A stretch of DNA of 32,272 nt, from the NCBI RefSeq assembly GCF_000198775.1, contig NC_014722.1:893262-925533 (forward strand). The letters run 5' to 3'. Position numbers and translations under genes: made by a program. The stretch is from Mycetohabitans rhizoxinica HKI 454. GTDB lineage: Bacteria; Pseudomonadota; Gammaproteobacteria; Burkholderiales; Burkholderiaceae. Shown in pieces: positions 25,832-32,272 of the stretch. Within the stretch, counting starts at the first letter, position 1, and every line of letters starts with the position of its first letter. Below the pieces are notes generated by a model, which was given only the letters and a program-made list of their open reading frames with translations, searched no databases and was not told the origin of the DNA.

Positions 25832-25881
25832 TGAGGCTATCCCCAAATCAGTGCCGTTCTAAAGTGGAAATTTCCGGCTCT
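25832..25881. mobile_element. Left end of an older, truncated IS3-family copy
   Basis: These 50 bases repeat the first 50 bases of the intact element that follows (TGAGGCTATCCCC versus TGAGGCTACCCCC). The copy is interrupted at CTCT by the newer insertion and resumes at 27126. The region 25594-25831 before it is AT-rich and shows no gene. Confidence 0.8.
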
Positions 25882-25897
25882 TGAGGCTACCCCCAAA

Positions 25898-26776
25898 TCA
25901 GTGCCGTTCTAAAGTGGAAATTTCCGGCTCTTCGGGGTGGGCCGAATCGGCCCGGGGCCTGCACTGGCAGGCGAACTCGGCAGGCGTCATCCACTGCAGT
26001 GCAGAGTGGGGACGCGCCTCATTATAGTACTGGCGCCAGGCCTCGATTTTGCGCTTGGCATCCTCGAGCGACAAGAACCAATGCTCGTTTAGGCATTCCT
26101 CACGCAAGCGCCCGTTAAACGACTCGTTCTTGGCGTTATCGGTTGGCTTGCCAGGACGAGAGAAGTCAATCTCAACGCCCCTCTCATACGCCCACTTGTC
26201 GAGCACCTTGGAGATGAATTCGCTGCCATTGTCTGCCTTGATGAAGCGCGGTAACGGCCGGCTCACAGCAATGCGATCTAGCGCCGCCACAACGTCCTCA
26301 CCACGTAGCGTGGCGCCTACCTCGATGGCCAAGCATTCGCGCGTATAATTGTCCACAATTGTCAGCGTGCGCAAACGCCGACCATCAAACAGTGCGTCAG
26401 CAACAAAGTCCATACTCCAAATCTCGTTGATCGCGGTCACGAGCTGCTTGGGCTGCCGCAGCCGCGCCGCCTTGTTTCGCCGCGGCCTCTTATGCCGCAA
26501 TGACAGCCCCTGCTCACGATAGAGCCGGTAAACTCTTTTATGATTGTCGCGCCAGCCTTCCCGACGCAGCATCACATGCACCCGGCGATAGCCGTAGTGC
26601 ACGCGTGTTTGCGTGATCTGCTTGATGCGCAGGGCGATCGCGTTCGAATCTCGTGCGATTGACTGATAGCTGTACACCGAACGCGACAACTTCAGTACCC
26701 TGCAGGCCTGGCGCTGGCTCACGCCAAAGCGTTGCATCAAATCCGTCGTGAGTTCACGCAGCCGGGAAGGCTTCAA
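25898..26776 (-). CDS. IS3-family transposase OrfB (DDE integrase core)
   Basis: The 292-residue frame has an HTH_21-type N-terminus (GVSQRQACRVLKLSRSVYSY) and an rve integrase core with catalytic residues in WSMDFVADAL (Asp), KADNGSEFIS (Asp) and NAKNESFNGRLREECL (Glu). The C-terminus is AWRQYYNEARPHSALQWMTP. It is complete and undamaged. Its nominal start is a TTG overlapping the orfA stop; in practice it is likely made as an OrfAB fusion by -1 frameshifting at A-AAA-AAG. It catalyses transposition of the surrounding 1240-bp element. Confidence 0.93.
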   Translation of the reverse strand: MKPSRLRELTTDLMQRFGVSQRQACRVLKLSRSVYSYQSIARDSNAIALRIKQITQTRVHYGYRRVHVMLRREGWRDNHKRVYRLYREQGLSLRHKRPRRNKAARLRQPKQLVTAINEIWSMDFVADALFDGRRLRTLTIVDNYTRECLAIEVGATLRGEDVVAALDRIAVSRPLPRFIKADNGSEFISKVLDKWAYERGVEIDFSRPGKPTDNAKNESFNGRLREECLNEHWFLSLEDAKRKIEAWRQYYNEARPHSALQWMTPAEFACQCRPRADSAHPEEPEISTLERH

Positions 26777-27039
26777 AGCTTTTTTGATAGCACATCCTGC
26801 AACATGGATTTGTCCAGCGACAGCTCCGCCACCAGCCGCTTGAGCTTCGTGTTCTCCTCTTCGAGCTGCTTCAGGCGACGCAGCTCCGACGGGCCCAGGC
26901 CCCCATACTTCTGGCGCCAGTTATAGAACGTCGCATCGCTGATGCCCATCTTGCGGCACACCTCAGCTGCCGGCGTGCCCAGCTCTGCCTGTTTCAACGC
27001 AAATGTAATCTGTTCTTCAGTGTATCTGCTCTTCTTCAC
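26773..27039 (-). CDS. IS3-family transposase OrfA
   Basis: The 88-residue protein, MKKSRYTEEQITFALKQAEL onward, has the HTH_8-type helix-turn-helix (EVCRKMGISDATFYNWRQKY) and a leucine-zipper-like helix (LKQLEEENTKLKRLVAELSL) used for multimerisation. It binds the element ends and may regulate transposition. It overlaps orfB by four bases. The sequence TCA-AAA-AAG in its last codons contains the slippery heptamer A-AAA-AAG in the correct phase for a -1 shift into orfB. Confidence 0.92.
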   Translation of the reverse strand: MKKSRYTEEQITFALKQAELGTPAAEVCRKMGISDATFYNWRQKYGGLGPSELRRLKQLEEENTKLKRLVAELSLDKSMLQDVLSKKL

Positions 27040-27125
27040 GACATGACCTTCTGCTTGTTAAGGTTGCATCATGCCGGATTTTTTCTACTTTTGAATGGCC
27101 CAGTTTTTTGGGGTAGCCTCACTCT

Positions 27126-27346
27126 TCGGGGTGGGCCGAATCGGCCCGGGGCTTGCACTGGTGGGCGAATTCGGCGGGCGTCATCTACTTCAGTGCAGAG
27201 TGGGGACGCGCCTCATTATAGTACTCGCGCCAGGCCTCGATTTTGCGCTTGGTGTCTTCGAGTGACAAGAACCCATGCGCGTTTAGGCATTGCTCACGCA
27301 AGCGCCCGTTGAACGACTCGTTCTTCGCGTTATCGGTTGGCTTGCC
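27126..27346 (-). pseudogene. Remainder of the older IS3 copy (orfB C-terminal part)
   Basis: These 221 bases match 25932-26152 of the intact element without gaps but with about a dozen substitutions by eye. They encode only the C-terminal part of OrfB on the minus strand. Similarity stops abruptly after CTTGCC at 27346. With 25832-25881 they reconstruct the first 271 bases of a decayed copy. Confidence 0.82.
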
Positions 27347-27437
27347 TGATATTCAAGCCGAACGTCTTGTAGCTTGCCAGGTAAAGTAAGACTATCTTAG
27401 CATTGCCAGCTTTGCACTAACTTCTCCAACAGTTTGC

Positions 27438-27489
27438 ATTGCCAGCATACGATGTAGTGACCTCGTTCATCGGCAACAACATCGCTTCG
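27438..27489 (+). promoter_or_regulatory. Shared F-box upstream element (copy 2) and an hrpII-like TTCA-N16-TTCG
   Basis: 27438-27465 is the counterpart of 1135-1162. Immediately after it, TTCA (27466-27469) and TTCG (27486-27489) are separated by exactly 16 bases, one mismatch from the TTCG-N16-TTCG hrpII box of type III regulons in Ralstonia and Burkholderia. The distance to the ATG (35 bases) leaves little room for the expected -10. The first F-box gene keeps only TTCATCG. It is a weak candidate. Confidence 0.3.
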
Positions 27490-27524
27490 CATTGCGCGCC
27501 CTTCACTCCTTACCGAGCTTGACG

Positions 27525-28880
27525 ATGGACTTTGATTTAAACGCTACTTTAAACGACACTCAAGCTGCCGTTTATGCGGTGGACAAGCGCGCCAACCAGC
27601 AAGCTCCGTCTACACTGCCCATAGGCATTAAACGTTCCGTAAGCCCCGTATCCGACACACCGGTAAAAAGGCTTGCAGCTTACCCTGCGCTGCCGACCGA
27701 AGTCATTTTACAGATTGCTGACCATTTGTCGCTCGACGATATCCCCGCTTTTTCACTGGTAAACAAGCGCACCTATTATTTAATGGAAGAGCGGCGATGG
27801 GCTTGGCGCTGTTACCAGCAAGCGGCTCACGTCTCCGATCTCACGTCGCTACAGCAGTTAATCGATGACATCGAGCGTATTCAAGCCGAGCCGGATATAA
27901 GGGCCGAGCCTCTCACAGCACTTTGGCAACGATCGCAATCATTGGGGCTATCCAGAGTGCAAAAAGCCAAGGCATTTAAAAAACTGTTTGCGGCGGCCGA
28001 CCGCCTCCCAAAACAGGGCCTAATTTTACAAAAAAGAATGCTTGCCTCATTGGTTTACATCATGGCTAGCCAGCGGTCCAAAGTATTTAATTTTGCTTAT
28101 GCAATAGCTGCACAGCGCCAACCCGATCAAGAAAATTTTTGGCCTGAGTTGGCCAATGCGCTTGTCTTTATATGGACGCCGTCCCAGTACTTTGAAAAAT
28201 ATGAAATGGTGCTCTGCCGGCTTCCATACTTGAATATGTCTCAAAAAGCCGAGCTAATCCCTGTATTGGCTAAACGACTGCGATCCGACCATCGGGTTGA
28301 CCCTGACGGGAGCAAGGCTCTCTCAACCTATGCCGTACTACAGCAACAGACCCTATATTTGCCCCCCTCACAACAAGGCGCATCGGTCGGCGCGCTAGCC
28401 GCCGCTATACAGGAGCTGCCCGAAGCAGCCCGTGCAGTGCGGTACACAGAAATGCGACAGCTGGCACTATCGCTTTCGGACGAGCAGCTGGGCGTCGCAC
28501 TGCGCTATCTTCCAGTCGGGTTGGCTGAGCTACCGCGCGAGCAACACGTGCATGAATTTCAGTTACTGGAGCCGGCGCTGCTGCGCGTGCTGCCGACGCA
28601 GCGCGTGCAGGTCGCAATCAGCCTGCTGGGGCGTACCCATAGGCTGGACGATGCGCTCTCAAAGCACGTGTGGCAACGCGCATTGAGGCTGCTTGACGGC
28701 AGCAGTACAGCGGAACTGCTAAGGGTATTTAGCGAGACGAGCTATGTGTTGAGAACTTCAAAAGGGCAAGACGCAGTCAACGAAATTACGGCTTTTATGG
28801 ACCGTAACCATTTTACTGGGCAGACACGTACAACGGTACTCGAGCATTTATCGCGGATACGCAACGCTCAAGGAGCGTAG
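27525..28880 (+). CDS. F-box domain protein with helical repeats, paralogue of the first
   Basis: The 451-residue protein starts MDFDLNATLND, matching the paralogue at 1303; the longer frame from 27492 adds eleven unrelated residues. Residues 53-95 form an F-box (YPALPTEVILQIADHLSLDD, then FSLVNKRTYYLM), and a basic patch GIKRSVSPVSDTPVKRL lies before it. The helical-repeat body follows (SLGLSRVQKAKAFKKLFAAA, LYLPPSQQGASVGALAAAIQ, LALSLSDEQLGVALRYLP). Leader and body are colinear with the first protein at roughly half identity by eye. Its sequence is less GC-rich than the core genes, and it sits between IS remnants, suggesting acquired or mobile ancestry. A host-targeting role is inferred only. 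Confidence 0.8.
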   Translation: MDFDLNATLNDTQAAVYAVDKRANQQAPSTLPIGIKRSVSPVSDTPVKRLAAYPALPTEVILQIADHLSLDDIPAFSLVNKRTYYLMEERRWAWRCYQQAAHVSDLTSLQQLIDDIERIQAEPDIRAEPLTALWQRSQSLGLSRVQKAKAFKKLFAAADRLPKQGLILQKRMLASLVYIMASQRSKVFNFAYAIAAQRQPDQENFWPELANALVFIWTPSQYFEKYEMVLCRLPYLNMSQKAELIPVLAKRLRSDHRVDPDGSKALSTYAVLQQQTLYLPPSQQGASVGALAAAIQELPEAARAVRYTEMRQLALSLSDEQLGVALRYLPVGLAELPREQHVHEFQLLEPALLRVLPTQRVQVAISLLGRTHRLDDALSKHVWQRALRLLDGSSTAELLRVFSETSYVLRTSKGQDAVNEITAFMDRNHFTGQTRTTVLEHLSRIRNAQGA

Positions 28881-28924
28881 CCGAAACTATTGAATCGCCT
28901 CGGCTTTTAAAAAGGCCAGTTGGT

Positions 28925-29060
28925 TTAAGTCGAGGTCGTTTCAGGGGGCTGGCTGGCGAGTTTGCGCCAGTAGTTTGCCTCAGTCTCAGCCGAAGGAATG
29001 TGCCCGATGGACCCAAGCAGTCGGATGTGATTGAACCAGTGCACCCACTGCAGGGAGGCT
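28925..29060 (-). pseudogene. C-terminal scrap of an IS3-family OrfB
   Basis: The minus strand reads LQWVHWFNHIRLLGSIGHIP, then SAETEANYWRKLASQ to a stop at 28925, which matches the C-terminal end of IS3-family transposases ('WFNHRRLLGPIGHIPPAEAEANYY'). Nothing else of the element is present. The stretch 29061-29262 shows no supportable gene. Confidence 0.7.
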
Positions 29061-29271
29061 GACCTGCCCGGCGATTTTCGGCCCAGTTGAAACTTGAGAG
29101 TGCTTTATCGGGCTGTGCCGGACCCCGAAGAATGAAGCGCACGACTGCTGCAGGCGGATCTAGAAGGAATACGATTACGAGACAGCGGTGGTCGAGGTCG
29201 GCCCATTATTTGGTGCAATGAGCCCGTTTGAGAGTTGGACCCGCAACCCTGCGAGCACCCCGAATTGTGAT

Positions 29272-30770
29272 CTGAGGTTTACCCACAAATATGGGTCACT
29301 CGTTTTGCCTGAAGATGCGATACATCTTGGTGACTTCGTGCAGGACGAGAAAGCCACGCCACAGAACAGTTGGCCCGGGGGGACGATCATGCTTGCGCGC
29401 GAGATAACCGCCGAGCTTGGCGACCCAGCGCACCACTTGCGCCAGCGATGGAGGCTCGTTGGGCAGTTTGGTGGTGCTATGCACGCGGCAATACAGCGCG
29501 CGCCACTCGATAGGCTGGAACAAGACTTCGCACGACAAGTGGCCATCCAGTCGGGCCAGCAACGTTGCATACAAGATACGCCAACTGATCACGGCAAACA
29601 GCGCGGTCGCCCGTACGAATCGATCCAAATTGCCGAATTGGCGTGCCTCGACGCGACAGCCGCTTTTGAGCACGCGATGCCACGATTCGATCGTCCAACG
29701 ACGCGCGTACCACGCCAGGCGCTCCAGCGCTTCTTCATGAGTATGGGTGGGCACCGACGTCAGTAACATCCATTCAAGCGGCTCGAGCCCTTCGGGCACC
29801 GCTGCTTCCAGGACATGGATCACAAAGACTTCAACATCCGATACGCCTTTGCAGCGCCGGTAGCGCGGCGGGCGCAAGCGCACCTGAGCGCATCGCAGCC
29901 TCAGGCGTGCAGTGCGCGCTATCGTGCGGCCCGAGCCCGGGATCTGCAATTCGGTTTGGCCCACCAACGGCGCTGTGGCCATCGCTTCCCACAAATACTT
30001 CTCGGGATGATCCACGCTGCGATTCCAACTCGCGCGAACCAGCCAATCAACGCCAGCGGGGCGTTCGGCGACAAATACATCATAGACATCGCCCTCGCGA
30101 TCGCATACACCAACGATATGCGTTTGAGGGCAATGCTCTTTGAGCGCCGACAGATGTTCAAAGCCCTCGAGCCACTTAACGCTTTCCTTATCGCCAATGG
30201 TGCGCTGCTTACGCGACAGCCCTTTGCCAAGTTCTTCGGGTGGGCGAATCCAAGTCTTCATGCCCAGCACACCGAGCGGCAAGCCCTGTGGTGTCACGGC
30301 CAGCACGCTATGCATCATGAAGCCGCGCAGATTATGTCCGCTGCCATAGCCCAGGCCTTCCGTTGCCGGCAGATGACTGAGGTTGAATTCAGTCGTGTCT
30401 TGCACGGCCAATACAATTGGCACCTGCCGCATGCGGCCCAGTGTTTGGCCAATATGCGGATTGAGCACGCCGTCGGTGTCGACCTTCGGATTGTCAAAAA
30501 AGCGGTACCCGGCTTTGAGTTCGGCGACATCCAGGCACTGCGGAAACGAGCTTTGTGGAGCGTGCGAGAGCCGTTGCGCGAGTGCGATCAGACGCCGCCT
30601 CAGGCGAGCGTCGCCCAACTGCGCGGCGCCAAACTCATCACTGGCCCAGTCATCATCGTTCGCGTCAGACAATGTCGCTCTTCACCCAAAGAAAATTGTC
30701 CAAGAGAAAAGTTAACATCGGGCGCGCCAGCTTACAAGCCGCGCCACGCCGAGATGTGGGTAAAGATCAG
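29272..30770 (-). mobile_element. Intact IS4-family (IS50-like) element, 1499 bp, with 9-bp target duplication
   Basis: CTGAGGTTTACCCACA (29272-29287) and the reverse complement of 30755-30770 match at 14 of 16 positions as terminal inverted repeats. AATTGTGAT flanks both ends (29263-29271 and 30771-30779), a perfect 9-bp target duplication as made by IS50 and IS10. The single transposase gene is complete. The undecayed duplication suggests recent insertion, next to the dead IS110 gene. Confidence 0.92.
29296..30672 (-). CDS. IS4-family transposase, Tn5/IS50 type
   Basis: The 458-residue transposase has an N-terminal DNA-binding part (DDWASDEFGAAQLGDARLRR, then LDVAELKAGYRFFDNPKV), catalytic Asp residues in VLAVQDTTEFNLSHL and VGVCDREGDVYDV, and the YREK-region glutamate in RWTIESWHRVLKSGCRVE. 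The length is close to that of Tn5 transposase (476). The start is a TTG at 30672, preceded by GAAGAG about six bases upstream; no ATG occurs in frame for the next 100 codons or so. It cuts and pastes its own element and, in cis-preferring families like this, acts poorly on others. Confidence 0.92.
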   Translation of the reverse strand: MSDANDDDWASDEFGAAQLGDARLRRRLIALAQRLSHAPQSSFPQCLDVAELKAGYRFFDNPKVDTDGVLNPHIGQTLGRMRQVPIVLAVQDTTEFNLSHLPATEGLGYGSGHNLRGFMMHSVLAVTPQGLPLGVLGMKTWIRPPEELGKGLSRKQRTIGDKESVKWLEGFEHLSALKEHCPQTHIVGVCDREGDVYDVFVAERPAGVDWLVRASWNRSVDHPEKYLWEAMATAPLVGQTELQIPGSGRTIARTARLRLRCAQVRLRPPRYRRCKGVSDVEVFVIHVLEAAVPEGLEPLEWMLLTSVPTHTHEEALERLAWYARRWTIESWHRVLKSGCRVEARQFGNLDRFVRATALFAVISWRILYATLLARLDGHLSCEVLFQPIEWRALYCRVHSTTKLPNEPPSLAQVVRWVAKLGGYLARKHDRPPGPTVLWRGFLVLHEVTKMYRIFRQNE

Positions 30771-30861
30771 AATTGTGATCGAGGGCACGTGGCCCTGCCG
30801 GAGCACGCTTACCAGAATCCGATAACGAGAGTTGTCGCCGCTGCCATTCTTTCTCTTGCAG

Positions 30862-31931
30862 GTACTTTATTCGCGCTGTGCAGGGCTGGACATACATAAG
30901 GACATCATCATTGCCTGCATCCGTTGTGTGTCTGCGCCAGAGCACCATGAAGTGCATAGCTTTTGCACTACCACAAAGGGATGACTTGCGCTGTCGCACT
31001 GGTTGGCCGTCCATGGCTGTTCCCACGTGGCCATGGAAGCCACCGGCGTTTACTGGAAACCCGTGTGGCACGTTCTCGAAGGCTGCTTCGAACTCGTGCT
31101 GGGCAACGCTGCGCATATCCGGAATGTGCCTGGCCGCAAAACCGATGTCAATGACGCGACGTGGATCGCAGAGCTGCTCGCACACGGGCTGATTCGCTCC
31201 AGCTTCGTGCCGCCGGCTGCGATTCAGGCGTTACGTGATCTGACACGCACACGCAAACAGCTGACGCGTGAGATCGCCCAGCATTGTCTGCGTATCCAGA
31301 AGGTGCTTGAGGATGCCAATCTCAAACTGGGTAGCGTCCTGACTGACGTACTTGGCGGCAGCGGGCGCGCGATCCTGAAAGTCATCATTTAGGGTGAAGA
31401 CGATCCGGTGCTGCTCGCGGCATTGGCGCAAGGACACGCGCTCAAGAAGACGAATAAACTACGTGAGGCATTGCGCGGGCGCATCACTTCCCATCACCGT
31501 ACGATGCTCGCGCTGCATTTGCAGCTCATCGAGGCTCTTGAGCACGCGCTGACTGGTCTGGATGCAGCAGTGGGACTTGCTCTGCCGCCAATCCGGCAGC
31601 ACGAAGAACCATTCCTGACGTCGGTGACCTGACTGCGCGGGTCCTGGTGGCCGAGATTGGGATCGACATGACGCGCTTTGCTGATTCCGCTCACCTCATA
31701 TCGTGGGCCGGACTGTGTCCGCGCAATGATGAGAGCGCTGGTAAGCGCCGCAGTACGCGCGTGCGCAAGAGCGGCACCTGGCTCAAGACGGCACTCGTGA
31801 CGGCTGCATGAGCCGCAGTACGTACGAAGAACAGCTACCTGTTCGTCCAGTTCACCCGCATCAAGGCGCGGCGCGGTTCAAAGAAAGCAATCCTCGCAGT
31901 GGCTGCGTGGCTAACGTCTGGCTGCAAGTGA
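30862..31931 (+). pseudogene. IS110-family transposase, frameshifted and stop-containing
   Basis: The order of segments matches IS110 transposases: VLYSRCAGLDIHKDIIIACI with the DEDD-type first Asp, then after a frameshift near 30980 HVAMEATGVYWKPVWHVLEG, then NVPGRKTDVNDATWIAELLA. An in-frame TAG lies at 31390 (after LKVII), a second frameshift near 31612, then the Transposase_20 part VGDLTARVLVAEIGIDMTRF and WAGLCPRNDESAGKRR. A TGA at about 31809 replaces an expected Trp. Four lesions make it dead. The IS4-family element lies 91 bases upstream, possibly inside its former left end. 31932-32272 holds no gene I can support. Confidence 0.82.
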
Positions 31932-32272
31932 CCATTATTGCATTGCTTTCCGCGTTGGGAGGTGGATGCTATTTTCATAACGGCGGAGAAATATTGGGTT
32001 GAACGGTGGCGAACATAGGTGGAGCCTCATGCCGTGGGACCAGTTGTGCGACGACAGCGCCGTAGCAGCGAATATCTGGGGTGAGGTAGCCGGCGCGGTG
32101 CCGCTGGAGTAGTTTGTTGCGCCACCACGTTGAATGGGGTGGCAAGGACTGGCGAGGCGTGGGCGTATTGGTCATGCTAGGGGTTAGGTGACAAAACGTG
32201 TTGGCAAAAAAATATCTGCGGGGCCCTTGCGGTGGACGCGTCATTGGCCTATGATTCGACCCCTCGCTGCAT

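Larger units (their letters stand above)
25882..27121 (-). mobile_element. Intact IS3-family insertion sequence, 1240 bp
   Basis: The ends TGAGGCTACCCC and GGGGTAGCCTCA are terminal inverted repeats. CTCT flanks both sides (25878-25881 and 27122-27125), a four-bp target duplication within the range usual for IS3. Removing the element and one CTCT restores a continuous older copy of the same element. Both open frames are intact and a frameshift site is present, so it is probably active or recently so. Confidence 0.9.

Noticed and set aside
29815..30825. 336-codon rightward open frame
   Set aside because: It is antisense to the intact IS4-family transposase, and high GC leaves such frames open.
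31975..32244. 89-codon leftward frame at the right edge
   Set aside because: The Pro/His/Arg-rich translation matches nothing I know, and there is no ribosome site or partner gene.

Overview
This is a beta-proteobacterial chromosome segment that reads as Burkholderiaceae. The grounds are the gene orders xseB-ispA-dxs-folE2 and rpsU-yqeY-dnaG-rpoD-tRNA, and the GC-rich codon use of the core genes. Two eukaryotic-like F-box proteins and heavy insertion-sequence and pseudogene decay around otherwise intact housekeeping genes suggest a host-associated lineage. The endofungal genus Mycetohabitans (formerly Burkholderia rhizoxinica) is my best guess, but that is inference and not a proven assignment.

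Layout. 1-3.6 kb is accessory: a HigBA-type toxin-antitoxin pair cut by the window edge, an F-box protein gene, a broken second toxin-antitoxin pair, and three copies of a short degenerate repeat. 3.6-23.9 kb is core: a LOG-family nucleotide hydrolase divergent from polA, a type II NADH dehydrogenase with a shifted start region, a sulfurtransferase, a decayed IS4-like element sitting in the loop of a terminator, and a Rieske oxygenase. It continues with the isoprenoid cluster xseB-ispA-dxs followed by folE2, then tsaD divergent from a BaiN/YhiN-type flavoprotein, then the macromolecular synthesis operon rpsU / yqeY-dnaG / rpoD and a tRNA with a CAT anticodon. 24.1-32.3 kb is a mobile-element graveyard: a dead IS3 element, a frameshifted secreted pilin-like gene, an intact IS3 element nested inside an older truncated copy of itself, the second F-box gene, an IS3 scrap, an intact IS4-family (IS50-like) element with a perfect 9-bp target duplication, and a dead IS110 transposase.

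How the genes work together. The core blocks cover DNA replication and repair (PolA, DnaG, ExoVII small subunit), transcription initiation (RpoD), translation (S21, TsaD, tRNA), isoprenoid precursors (Dxs feeding IspA) and folate/queuosine precursors (FolE2). The two F-box proteins share an N-terminal leader, a similarly placed F-box, a helical-repeat body and a related upstream element. They look like paralogous effector candidates and are the most interesting content here. Several core genes show possible frame or start-codon damage (ndh start, rpoD 5' end), which fits ongoing genome erosion or could be sequencing error.
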